Program-made: the position numbers and the translations under genes | Shown: positions 24,322 to 35,501 of the stretch, piece by piece | Numbering within the stretch: the stretch's first letter is position 1 | Layout of the letters: every line of letters starts with the position of its first letter | Notes under the pieces: generated by a model | Told to the model about the DNA's origin: nothing | What the model saw: only the letters and a program-made list of their open reading frames with translations | The model's database searches: none | Origin: Eucalyptus grandis | Taxonomy: Eukaryota; Streptophyta; Magnoliopsida; Myrtales; Myrtaceae | Assembly: GCF_016545825.1 (NCBI RefSeq) | Contig: NC_052613.1 | Span: 37,149,790-37,213,789 of the forward strand | DNA: 64,000 nt | Direction: 5' to 3'

Positions 24322-25195
24322 TGTTGGGGTTTCATGAATCATGTATAAGAAAAATTAACGAAATGAACGCAGCGGAAACAAAAAATATTTTATACATGAT
24401 TCTCCTAAGGCGTTGTTCGTGCGTTTTAATCAAAAATCTAAATATAAAAGGGAGTTAAACGAAATACCTCTCGAAGCGCGCTTTGAAATGAGTTGGTTAA
24501 GATGTTCTACAGTTCGAGTCCCACAAGCATCGGACCTCTAGTTCAGATACACCAACAACGAACGTTGAACATAAAAGAGAACTTTCGGATATCCACCACT
24601 TCGATCGTGCTAGCAATCACGTGGAAAGAATCTGTCGTATTCTTGATGTATAACAGTCACGGCCCGAACGAGAGAAATGTTTTTCTTCCTCGTGTCTCGA
24701 AGACACAAGAACACACGCACACTTTTTCTCAATATTCAGCAACTAGAGAACTCCAAATTTTTGTTCATGGTGAAGAGCCGATCCGGAACAAGAAGACAAA
24801 ACACATGAAGTCTCATTTTCAATTTTTTTCAGCAGCTCTTTTACTCTCGTCCCTCAATGGTTTTTATAATAAAACCGACCAGCAACGGTTACTAATCGAT
24901 GGACGATTAGCAACCGTTGCTGATCATCCACAGCAGACGATCGTGCATGAGCGGTTGCTCATGCACGATCCGCTCATGCACGATCTTGGCATGATGGTCA
25001 GCGGTTGCTGACCATCCATGCTTCGTGCATAATGGTTAGCAACCGCTGACCATTATGCTTCATGCATGTGCACGAATTCATGCACATGCATGAAGCTTTA
25101 ATTTAACTCTTTTAATTAGTTAATTAATAATTAAACGGATAAAGAATTAATTAAAATAACATAATCCTTAGCAACTTTAGGGCATACATTTAACA
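24322..25195 (-). repeat. 5' LTR of the copia element
   Basis: 874 bp, same boundaries as the other LTR (TGTTGGGG...TTTAACA on the + strand). On the - strand it is the promoter-bearing LTR, adjacent to the primer site. Confidence 0.95.
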
Positions 25196-25389
25196 ATCAG
25201 ACCCTAGGTCATAGCAGCAATAACTCGTATCTCCACTGTGACTATTAGGTATAGAGTTTTTGGTAAGCTAGGCTCTTATGTCAATGTGAGGTGGTCTTAT
25301 TTATAAACTAGCTAAAAGTGAGACGTCCCTTATATTTATAAACTAACCACTAACTTCTTTCGACAACCGATATGAAATAACCCCGACAA

Positions 25390-25670
25390 GAAAGGTGAAG
25401 ACAAAGTCGAAGAAGAAGGCGATAAGCGATGGAGGCGAAGTAGTGACGACACGGTGTGGCACGTGCATGGCGGGGACGCCGTGGAGCTGTAGGCACATCT
25501 CGCCATGTGGATCACTGGCGAGGCTTGCCCTACAAGCTTTCACTCTAGCTACTTGAGTGCCACCCCAAGTAGCCTGATCCCTGGCTTTGTCAAACTCAAC
25601 CAAAGCAATGCGAGAGCTAGTACGTCCACGCTGCTCCGTGAATGCTTTTGCGTCGTCCGACTATTGTGTA
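25390..25670 (+). pseudogene. GEM-like gene, exon 1 remnant, copy 3
   Basis: It matches the GEM-like exon from 'gtgaagacaaagtcgaagaa' through the equivalents of 'GTPVEP' and 'TGEA' to 'NQS..RELVRPRC' near 25600-25640. The middle (the ANQHAA block) is deleted and the frame is broken. Its 3' end runs directly into the signal-peptide region of an LRK10L fragment near 25670, with neither spacer nor promoter between them. Confidence 0.75.
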
Positions 25671-25935
25671 GTGGTTGATTATAAAAAAATCAACTCCTCT
25701 TCCTTCTTCTACTTCAGTCTTTTAGTATTGTTGTTGAAAATAGTCGGTGCACCACTTCTCACGATGAGATCATGAACATAAATTACACATTTTGGCTGAA
25801 GAGCGATCTAAGAGTTTATGATGACCCTAACTATGAGCTAACTTGCATAAATAATCACACCATTCTTCATTTGTACTCAGGCAAATACTATATGCGGTGC
25901 ATCAACTATACCAACTACATAATTAGGGTGGCCTA
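25671..25935 (+). pseudogene. LRK10L exon 1 fragment (GUB_WAK domain), truncated
   Basis: Read piecewise it gives a signal-peptide remnant, then 'NINYTFWLKSDLRVYDDPNYELTCINNHT' spread over 25775-25865, then 'LYSGKYYMRCINYTNYIIRVA' to 25935, where homology stops abruptly in an AT-rich sequence. Transmembrane and kinase parts are absent. It is a partial unit left by deletion or recombination; the next LRK10L copy begins only about 50 bp later with its own upstream flank. Confidence 0.8.
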
Positions 25936-25984
25936 AAAAAATTATATATACAACAATTATAATTTTTATATACTTGACCTTTTA

Positions 25985-26399
25985 TAATCGAAAAGGAAAT
26001 TCGAAAATATGAAAAGTAGAGAAAGGCCTCGCACATTCTACGCATCGTTTTGCGCGCGAGATTTCACGAATATCCTTCGCGCATTTAGCATTTTTTGCTT
26101 TTTCCCTTTGTGCTTGTGCGTGAAGTCTTCCTTTGGGCTCGTCTCGTACTTTTGACTTTTCAGAAGACCATTCCCAATCTTTTCCTTCTCTCACACGTCC
26201 TCGTAGTCGCTACATTCCAAGTCACTCACTTCCACGCAAATTAGTTTCGTAGTCAGAGATTTTTCCTTCTCTCCCTCTTTATCTCAAGAAACAAAGCAAC
26301 TGAAGTTATTCCTCTCCATCTTCATTTATCTCTTTTGCATCTCCACACTGAACCATAGATTTTCCTACTTGATTCGTGTTCTCTCCTATTGCCTAACCA
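25985..26399 (+). promoter_or_regulatory. Decayed upstream flank of LRK10L copy 5
   Basis: Contains the family's leader blocks ('cacgtcctcgtagtcgctac', 'tagtttcgtagtcagagattt', 'tctcaagaaacaaagcaac'). The TATA-like box and the W-box of the other copies are not clearly retained; 'tacttttgacttttcag' near 26147 is the counterpart. Confidence 0.5.
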
Positions 26400-28750
26400 A
26401 TGCCCAAAGATCAACTCCTTTTTCTTCTCTTTCTTCTTCTATATCAGTCTTTTAGCATTGACTTCGAAAATAATTAGTGCACTAACTCTTGCGGCGAGGT
26501 CAAGAACATAAGGTATCCATTTCGGCCAATGGGCAATCCGAAAGCCTGCGTTGACCCTAACTATGAGCTAGCCTACTTAAATAATTGAACCATTTTGAAT
26601 TTGTATTCGAGTAAGTACTATGTATAACATCGACTATACCGAGTACATAACTAGGGTTGCCAATGTAGGGATAACAAACGGCAATTGCTCGCCTCTTTCT
26701 CTACGCTCTTTGTCACGCTGCAACTTCAGCAAACATGATTCGTACAGTTGCACTGGACACAAGTTATATGAATTCTATGGTCGAGAGTTATACAAGATTG
26801 TTTTGATTATGAATTGCACAAAGGCTATTGCTTCTTGGTTTTACATCGACACTTCGTCATGCCCTGATGGGATCAAATTTTCCAATTTTTCTAGTACAAG
26901 AAGGCGATTATATGAGATGATCGATGTGAATGTCTCGAATGTGGAAACTGCTTGCACTATAGAGCTTCTGCCAATGATACCATGGGGGCTGATGGCAATA
27001 ATCTTCGGTCCTATGCCCAAATCCATAAACAGATGGTTTATGGGTTTGAGCTTTCATGGCTTCCAGTGGCCGGTAAGAGGCATTGCCAACATTATTTTTG
27101 GTGAGACTTAGCGGCAAATGCCAAATTTGGTGCGGACCCAAGAAAGGTAAGAAATTTGAATTTGTTCAGTTTTCTTAACCCAAAAAAAAAAAAAAAAAAA
27201 AAAAGTTGTGAGGATATATCTGGTTAAGATCTTTGAAATTTGATATAAACTATAAATTGAGCTTGGTCATATGTATATCTTTTCACAGCCCATGTAATTC
27301 GAAATACCCATTAAGATCAAATAGTTTGGTAAATGATATTGTGGTATTTTATACGTATAATAATAAATTCATTTATTTATTTATTTATTTATTTCGAATT
27401 CAACCAACAAATGTTAATGAATTGAACCAATAAACTAATGAATTGAACCAATAAACTAACTGCTTGATTTTGGTCTGAATAAGCACCTTTTGAATTTCTT
27501 TAACCTTCACTTGTTACATATTCTCTCCTTTGCAGGTATTTCCGGCTATTTGTTTTTTGCAGGAATTTTCGGCTGGGTATTCTTACTCTATGTCATTGGT
27601 AAAATTACAACAATCTTATCTTTATGAATTGATTTGATGTTTCTAAATGCAAACAATTTAACACACCCACAATTTTCTAACATAATTGTGAAATTCATCG
27701 TGGGAGCCCCATGGGTGATGATTTTGCTAATACGCAAATGGATGGGAAGACTAACGTAGTTGTGAAATTCATCTTGGGAGCCCCATGGGTGATGATTTTG
27801 CTAATACGCAAATGGATGGGAAGACACTTGGCAATGGATCAAAATGTTGAAGAATTTTTGCAAACCAATAATAATTCTTGCCGATAAGGTACTCTTTCTC
27901 GGATATTAAGAAAATCACAGGCGGCCTTAAAGAAAAACTAGGCAAGGGAGGGTATGGTTTTGTTTATAAAGGAAGACTCCGGAGCGACCAAGAAGTGGTT
28001 GTCAAGATTCTAAAGAAGGGGAAATCGAACGGATAGGACTTCATTAGCAAAGTGGCCACCATAGGAAGAATTCATCATGTTAATGTGGTCGGACTCATTG
28101 GTTATTACTTCGAAGGCTTGAAACAAGCTCTTCTCTACGATTTCATGCACAATGGATACTTGGATAAGCAAGCAAACTCTTCATGCACAATGGATACTTG
28201 GATAAGTACATTTTCACGCGAGAAGAGGAGAATTCTCTTGTTTACAAGGAAGTGTATAAGATTGCTTTCGGAGTTGCTAGAGGGATTGAGTATCTTCATC
28301 AAGGATGCGATATACAACTTCTACATTTTGATGTTGAGCCTCACAACATTCTTATTGACAGGGATATCATCCCAAAAGTTTCCGACTCTGGGGTCACTAG
28401 ATTGAATCTAATGGACTACAACACCATGACTATGAGTGCTGCAAGAGGAACCTTGGGATACATGGCTCCAGAGTTGGTCTTCAAGAACCTTGGGGGCATT
28501 TCTTCCAAAGCTTATATCTATACTTTCGGCAAATTGCTAATGGAAATGGCTAATGAGAGGAAGAATTGGGACACAGTTGCAAAGTGTTCGAGTCAAATTT
28601 ACTTTCCATTATTGGTGCATGACCAACTTAGTGAAAGAATGGACGTTGTGATGGAAGAAGCAAGTGAGGAGAATAAGAGAATAATAAAGAAGGTTATAAT
28701 AATTGCTCTTTGGTGCATACAATTAAATCCTAGCAACTGCCCTTCAATGC
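26400..28750 (+). pseudogene. LRK10L-type receptor kinase, pseudogene copy 5
   Basis: This copy keeps an in-frame start (ATG near 26401) and signal peptide but has a stop at the first residues of the GUB_WAK domain and more within it. Exon 1 reaches about 27146, the membrane exon lies near 27536-27598, and the kinase exon near 27687-28750. The kinase exon contains a 74-bp tandem duplication (27686/27760), a 38-bp one (28143/28181), a 1-bp deletion near 27875 and a TAG near 28034. The catalytic loop reads HFDVEPHNI (Lys to Glu) and DFG has become DSG, so catalysis would be lost even without the frame breaks. It ends by fusing into the GEM-like 5' leader near 28750, losing the last part of the kinase and the tail. 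Confidence 0.9.
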
Positions 28751-28840
28751 ACAAACGCATTCAACCGTTAATTCAAAAATCAAGCAACCGAAAAACAAAA
28801 AAAAAATCGTCACATTCTAATTCTGATTCTAGTTTATCGT

Positions 28841-28957
28841 TCTCTCTCGCGGTCTTATCGAGATCTCTTACTGTTATCTAGATTCCATCTCCATCTTTCT
28901 CTCTCGCGGTCTTATCGAGATCTCTTGCTGTTATCTAGAATCCATCTCCACTCTCTT
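28841..28957 (+). repeat. 57-bp tandem duplication in the GEM-like leader
   Basis: The block 'ctctcgcggtcttatcgaga' occurs at 28844 and 28901. The equivalent leader at 63698 has it once, so the duplication is specific to this copy. Confidence 0.85.
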
Positions 28958-29643
28958 TTCTCGCGCGCTAAGTTTCTGGAATCGCAGTCCCGATTGGAGG
29001 TGAAGACGAAGAAGACGACGGCGAAGAAGGCGATGGGCGGCGGAGGTGAATCGGAGGCGACGCGGTGCGGCACGTGCGTGGTGGGGACGCCGGTGGAGCC
29101 CCGGGCGCACCCCGCGAACCAGCACGCCGCAACGTGGGTCGCCGGCGAGGCTCGCGGCGGTCCCACCACCTTCACTCCAGCTACATGCGCGGCACTCCGA
29201 GCGGCTCGGCCTACGGCTACGCCCACCCCAACCAGAGCGGCGGCGGCGGCGGCGGCGAGAACCCGTACGTCCACGTCGCTCCGCTGAATGCCCCCGCGCC
29301 GTCCTTCAGGAGTGAGTACTATCGAGGCATGCACTTCGCTTTGGGAATTGAGTGATTGGTGGTTATAGGCCTTTGAGAAATGATTCCGATGAGGCTAAGG
29401 CTTTGCCGGTGTTTGCAGGTCCGATGTGGGAAGAGGTTCGAAGACGCTACGCGAAATGCAGAGATGCTCCTCTCTCGTCTCTGCGAGTTCTTCTCTACCA
29501 TTTGGGTAGCTTTCCTTCTTCCACAAACCCTAATCGTCTAAGGTTTTGTCTGTTACTCCAATCCTTCTCTACTCACCTTTGATCCTTCTTCGCTGTTTTC
29601 CTCCTTTTTTGTTTCTTTCGCTTACCAGGTTTTGACAAAACCC

Positions 29644-29674
<31 letters not shown>

Positions 29675-30247
29675 CTATCCACCATCCTGCCTCGATCTGG
29701 TGCCGATTTGCGATGATTCTGTCCCATAGATCAGTCTTCAGTGCTTTTTCTTCAATATAAACTTCATCTGGTGACCTTGATGTTGGGGGCCGCTCAAGGC
29801 TTTCGTCTGGAAATCTTGTTGTTTGGGGCTCTGACAAGGTGTGATTTCTGCTGTTTTGCACTTGATGCTTGGCTGGTTGTTTGATTTATGTAGTTGGGGA
29901 ACTTTATGGTCGCAACCGGTGCTCTTTCTCTGGTTCTCTGGCGTTGCGATGCTGGGGAAATAGAAGGTGTTGTCAGATTATGGTTCTAGCCATAAACAAT
30001 CGGTTCTAATGTCTATTCATATGGATCTTTACCTTTCCTCACTCTGTTTGGGCGGATGAACTACGTATGGCTGTAGGATACTTCTTATGGTGCTAACCTT
30101 TACTCTTTTCAATACCCCCACACTTGCGGCAACTGGGTTTCTATTCACGAGCTCCCTTCAATCTCTCATCTATACTCTTCCGGATCCACATTGTACTCCA
30201 GCCTTTTCCCGTAAGCTTGTAGGTAACTCCCCTCGCAACAAGTAACT

Positions 30248-31452
30248 ATGGAAGGGAAAGAAGAAAATGAGTTGCGAATAGCTGCACTATGTAAATGCTT
30301 GGGAGATTTGTGGTCTGAGGATGACATAGTTGAAGCTGACACAGCTATTTCACCACAAAAGAAGGCAGAATGTAATCGTACTTTATACGGGAAGCTATTT
30401 TCAAAGCCAAACGTCAACTTTCCTGCTTTTCTCGACTACCATGAAGAAAGCTTGGCGATCAGACTCTGTGGTTTGTTACCAGAAAGAACCAGGTTTTTTT
30501 ACCTTTGTGTTTCAATCAGAAGAGGAAAAGGAGAGAGTTCTACAAGCTGGTCCCTGGTCTTATTCCAGCAATCTACTTGTTTTAAGACAATGTGTACCTG
30601 ACATTCCGGAACACTGCTATGACTTTTCCAGCAATGCTTTTTGGGTAAGATTTGGAGGAATTCCTCCAGGATGGCGAACAGAAGAAGTATTCCATGATCT
30701 GGCAAAGAAAATAGGGCAAGTGTTAGAAGTTCAGGTGGACCCCAGTGGCAATGGACAAAACAAAGGAGGTCGGGTCGAGTGGAGCTGGACTTAACAGTTC
30801 CATTAAGTCGGGGCCATATTGGATATTGGTTCCAAATGGCTGGGTGGAATTCAAATACGAACGTTTGCCGCATTATTGTTATTCGTGCGGTAGGATAGGC
30901 CATTACGCTTCTAACCGTGAACTCATCCCCTATCATCAATCTAAATGGTCGAGAACAAGATAGGCAAATTTGGCCCCTGGTTGAAGGCGGAAGCTTGTGA
31001 CCATAGTCCATATTGGGAAGTGTTTTATGGCAAATTAGAGGAGTATATAGTGGAGGAAACAATACCAGAAAATTTTCCTCCAGCGCACTATGGAAATAGT
31101 AGCCAGAGACGAGGGTGGCTCCAGCAAAGCTCACACAAGCAGTAAGAAAAGAACAAAGAGCTTACATGAACAGGAGACGACAGTAGAATCAGCTGATTGC
31201 TCCATGAAAAACCTTGAACATGGTAAACAATTAATTTGTTATGAGGCTACTAAACCCATCCTTTCGAAGATGGGTATATGTAGCAAGAAGAGTATGAAAG
31301 TGCAGAGGGCAAAGAAACAAAAATGCATTGCAGAACCCGTTCCCCTACTGATTGATGATACGGACCTCTTGGAAACCCCAATTCAGATCGTTAAGGATGG
31401 CAAAGAGTGGGCCTTGGTGGCTGGCCCTAATAAGCCACCACTGACGAAATGA
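30248..31452 (+). pseudogene. LINE ORF1 (DUF4283 / zinc-knuckle protein), broken
   Basis: Starts MEGKEENELRIAALCKCL and continues in a second frame with the 'FFTFVFQSEEEKERVLQAGP' block and 'FWVRFGGIPPGW', typical of DUF4283 proteins of plant L1 elements. A zinc knuckle follows (CYSCGRIGHYASNRE, about 30880-30925), where the final Cys is Arg. The last 90 residues (31180-31440) are basic. There are at least two frame changes, near 30430 and 30780. It would coat LINE RNA if intact. Confidence 0.85.
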
Positions 31453-34400
31453 AAATTATCAGTTGGAATTGTCAGGGGCTGGGCAACCCCCTGACATTCC
31501 AAGCATTGAGAGCACTAGTTGCTCTTGAAAGGCCCAACCTTATCTTTTTAATGGAAACGAAAAATAAAGCATCGATGGTGGAAGGCATCAAAAGGAAACT
31601 CAAATTCTCAAACCTATTCACAGTTAATCCAGAAGGAATTGCGGGAGGCTTAGCTGTTATGTGGCAAGAAGAAGTGGGGCTTCAACTCAACGAAACTTCC
31701 CCAGAATTTATTGACCTGCAATGTATAGACTCAGTGAGTGGCTATTCCATGCGAATCACCTTTGTCCACGCCTCAACAAATTTTCGACAAAGGTTAAAGC
31801 TATGGCAACATTTGATGCATTTTCAGCTTACCAACTCTCTTCCCTGGATTTGCATGGGAGATTTCAACGAAATATTATATGTATGGGAGAAAGTGGGGAA
31901 AAGAGAAGCAGATAACTATCGAATCACAGCATTCAGAGATTTCCTAAATGCATGCTCTTTTATGGAGATTGAAAGTAAAGGGTGCGCTTACACGTGGACA
32001 AATAACAGGGAAGGGGAGGATCTTGTTAAAAAACGCCTAGATCGAGTCCTTTCTAATATGGAATGGAGACTTACCTTCCATGATGCTGAAGTACAAGCTC
32101 TCCCAGAATCGGCTCAGATCATAGTCCTCTTCTCCTTGTGATACACCCTGAAGTTCAGAAAAGAAAAAGAGTTTTCAGAATGGAAGCCTATTGGACAGAC
32201 CATGCAGAGTATGGAGAGATTATAAGACACACATGGAACAGTACCCCGGAGCCAGGCTAAATTCTCGACAAAGCTAGCAGAAATATCAAAAGCTCTCATT
32301 AAGTGGAGTAAAGCTACGTTTGCACATGCTCCAACTCGACTTAGGGCACTCAACCAGAAACTTATTGAACTCAACAATGAACCTCCTCATCCCTCTAGTC
32401 AGCAGGTAGTACAACAAATAGTACAGCAAATCCAACAACTATGGCACCAAGAAGAGAAATTTTGGGGCATACGCTCTCGTATCAACTGGCTACAATGGGG
32501 GGATCGAAATAGCAAGTTTTTCCATGCAACTACTGTGCAAAGAAGGAAAAGAAATAAGATCACAATGCTGCAACTAGAAGACCTCAGTTGGAGTAGAGAT
32601 ATTTCAGCTATTAAAACTCATATAGGGATTTTTTTTCGGCAACTGTTCACATCAACAGGCCCCAGAAATTACCAGCCAATTCTGGCTCAATGCCAATGCC
32701 CAGTTAACGCGAACATTAATGCACATCTAATGGCTACTCTTACCATGGAAGAAGTTAAGACAGCAGTGTTTCAATTGGGATCCCTCAAAGCCCCGGGTCC
32801 CGACGGTTTTAATGGTCTGTTCTACCATCAATCCTGGGAGGACATCAAAGCCGATGTTTTTCAGTTGGTGCAGAATTTTTTCCATACAGGTACTATTGAT
32901 CCCCATATTAACAAAACATACATTACCTTGATACCGAAGACGAAACACCCTGAAAATATAAGCCAGTTCAGACCGATCAGTTTATGCAATTTCAGCTATA
33001 AAATCATCTCCAAAGTTCTGGCCAACAGGTTGAAGAGTTACCTCCCGGAAATCATCGAGCCTGAACAGGGTGCCTTTGTCCAAGGACGCCAAATCCAGGA
33101 TAATATCCTCATCGTCCAAGAAGTTTTACATCACCTGCGAACCACCAAAAAGAAGAAGAAATCTCAGGCCGTCTTAAAACTGGATATGCAAAAGGCTTAT
33201 GACAGAATTGAATGGGATTTTCTAAGAGATTGCATGTTGAAAATTGGATTTTGTGAGAGGTGGGTAAACCTAATTATGCAGTGTTACTACGGTGTCCCTG
33301 AGTGTTATCATCAATGGGGAACCATCTCAGTTTTTCACTCCTTCGCGAGGCCTTAGGCAAGGAGATCCCCTCTCGCCATATCTCTTTATCCTAGCAGCAA
33401 ATGTTCTGACATGGATGATGAAGAAAGCCACAAATGAAGGCAGTATTAAGGGGATAACACTCAACAGGTTCTGCCCTACTCTAACACATCTATTGTTTGC
33501 AGATGATGCAATATTTTTTCTTGACGGAACTCTTATTGAATGCCAAAACATAGCCAATATCCTTCATCAATACTGTTATGCAACAGGGCAAGCCATTAAT
33601 TTAAACAAATCAGGGGTCTTCTTTAGCAGAAATTGCCCTCCACCCTTGAAAAGAAACTTAGCAACCGAACTCAGAGTTCCCCTTATCGAAAAAACAGGTA
33701 AATACCTTGGCATTCCAACAGAATGGGGGAATACTAAAAAAGAGATGTTTGCTTGGGTATTGGCACGAGTTAACTCGAAGTTAGCAGGCTGGAAAGAACA
33801 ATTACTAACAAAAGCGGGCAAAGAAGTTCTGATTAAAAGCGTTGTACAAGCAATTCCCACTTATGCTATGTCAGTTTTTAAACTCCCTATCTCAATATGT
33901 CGAGCTATAGAACGAAGGATTGCAGCTTTTTGGTGGCAGAAAGGTGAGGCACACAGAGGCTTGCATTGGAAAAAATGGGAAGTATTAAAAACCAGGAAGG
34001 ATGAGGGTGGTTTGGGATTCAAAGACTTGATTAATTTTAACAGGGCCATGCTTGGAAAGCAAGCATGGCGACTAGCTAACTCCCTTCAGACCTGTGGAGC
34101 AGAATTTTGAAAGGTATTTACTACCCAAATGGGGATCTATGGAAGGCAAACAAAGGTTCGCGGTCGTCTTGGGATGGCAAAGTATTCTAACGGGCGAGAG
34201 ATAACATAGCAGCGAAGTCAAGTGGAAAGTGGGGGATGGAAAATCTATAAAAATCGAGAAGATCGATGGCTCCGGTCGGGTGTGTTAGGTGGCCCAGCAA
34301 ATCAGCATGACCCTATTATGGTATCGACGTCCGATCAATGAAGATTTGAGAACCCGGAAGGAACCTCTAATACTTAACACTTTTGAGGAAACTACGGCAA

Positions 34401-35501
34401 ATGAAATTTTGGCGATGGACCTCAAGACACGCCCAGTAAAATGATAGTCTTGTGTGGACGGGGAAATAAAACAGGCCACTATACGGTGAAGAGTGGCTAT
34501 AACCGAGCCTCATCCCCTCTACCGTAACCGATATAAACAGAGCATCTTCTTCTTTTACCCCCAAAAGCGCTGTGGACAAAAATCTGGACTATTTCTATAC
34601 CCCCAAAACAGAGAATCTTTTTATGGAGTTTGTGTCAAAATGCTATACCTACAAGGGAGAACTTGTACAAAAGGCGAATACTTCCTGATCCATTATGCCC
34701 TATTTGTTCTAACCACATGGAAACTGTAGAACATTTATTTCTGCTGTGCAAATGGACAACATCTATCTGGGCTGACCCTCGCTTGAACATTATCAGCCAT
34801 CCCAACAACATCAAGCGGTTTGATTTGTGGCTTATGGAGGTTTTTAGCATAAAGAAAGGCTTACCGGAGCAAGAACTCATCGCGACTGTCCTCTGGAACA
34901 TCTGGAAGTCCCGGAATCACTTCATTTTCAGAGCCAAACCCCTGCAACTAGCAGATCTCGTGGATCTTGCTCAAGAACAGCAAAGGAGTTTCAGTCGCTG
35001 GCAAACTAACAGAAAGGAAAAGCCAAAATCCCGTGCCGAACCTGGATGGTGGAAGCCGCCGGATGGGGAAGATCTGAAACTCAACATCGACGCTTCGTGG
35101 CTCCCAGGCGAGTTTCTCTGCTCAATCGCCGGAATCATCCGCGATTCGAATGGGTTGGTGGTCGCGGGTTTCGCTGCGGCTAGGGCTTCATCCTCTCAAC
35201 AAGCCGAAGCTCTCTCTCCCGCACGGGTTCATGTACTTGAAGGAAAAAGAAGAGTCGCACGTGCGAACTCCTTGATCAACCGGTTAGATGGGTGGTTGAA
35301 AGCGACAGCTTTAATTTGGTGGAGATGGTTCTGGGCCGGGCCGAACCCCCATGGAACTTAAAGGCCATCACTGCAAAATGCCGAGAACTGATGAAGTCTC
35401 GTATTCCCATCCAGGTCCTCTACTGTCCACGCGAAGCAAATAGGGCGGCTGATTGGGTGGCGGATCACATCGCGCTAGGAAACTCCCGGCAAATTGGGTG
35501 A
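31449..35501 (+). pseudogene. LINE ORF2 (endonuclease, reverse transcriptase, RNase H), broken
   Basis: Overlaps ORF1's end by 4 bp. Order: an APE-type endonuclease starting MKIISWNCQGLGNP with a GDFNE motif (31449-32141); reverse transcriptase with KAPGPDGF (about 32788), ISLCNFSYKIISKVLANRL, and the catalytic FADD at 33496-33507; a zf-RVT block CPICSNHMETVEHLF (about 34700-34740); RNase H with LNIDASW (about 35080) and a terminal REANRAADWVA (35430). Frame breaks occur near 32140, 33300, 34110, 34480, 34650 and 35225. The catalytic residues survive, so decay is moderate. Confidence 0.93.

Larger units (their letters stand above)
16831..25195 (-). mobile_element. Complete but inactive Ty1-copia LTR retrotransposon
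   Basis: Two long terminal repeats (16831-17705 and 24322-25195) bound 6.6 kb of internal DNA. The 5-bp duplication ATCAG lies at 16826-16830 and 25196-25200. Read on the - strand, the order is 5' LTR, tRNA-iMet primer site, long leader, gag, protease, integrase, reverse transcriptase, RNase H, a 1.3-kb untranslated stretch, polypurine tract and 3' LTR. Integrase before reverse transcriptase defines the copia superfamily. The LTRs differ by scattered substitutions and a few indels, so the insertion is not new. Multiple stops and frameshifts make it non-autonomous. It separates the best LRK10L gene from its GEM partner. Confidence 0.96.

Noticed and set aside
28912..29334. 140-residue frame antisense to the GEM-like exon
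   Set aside because: Shadow of the GC-rich GEM coding sequence. The same antisense frame appears at 63753-63935 for the same reason.
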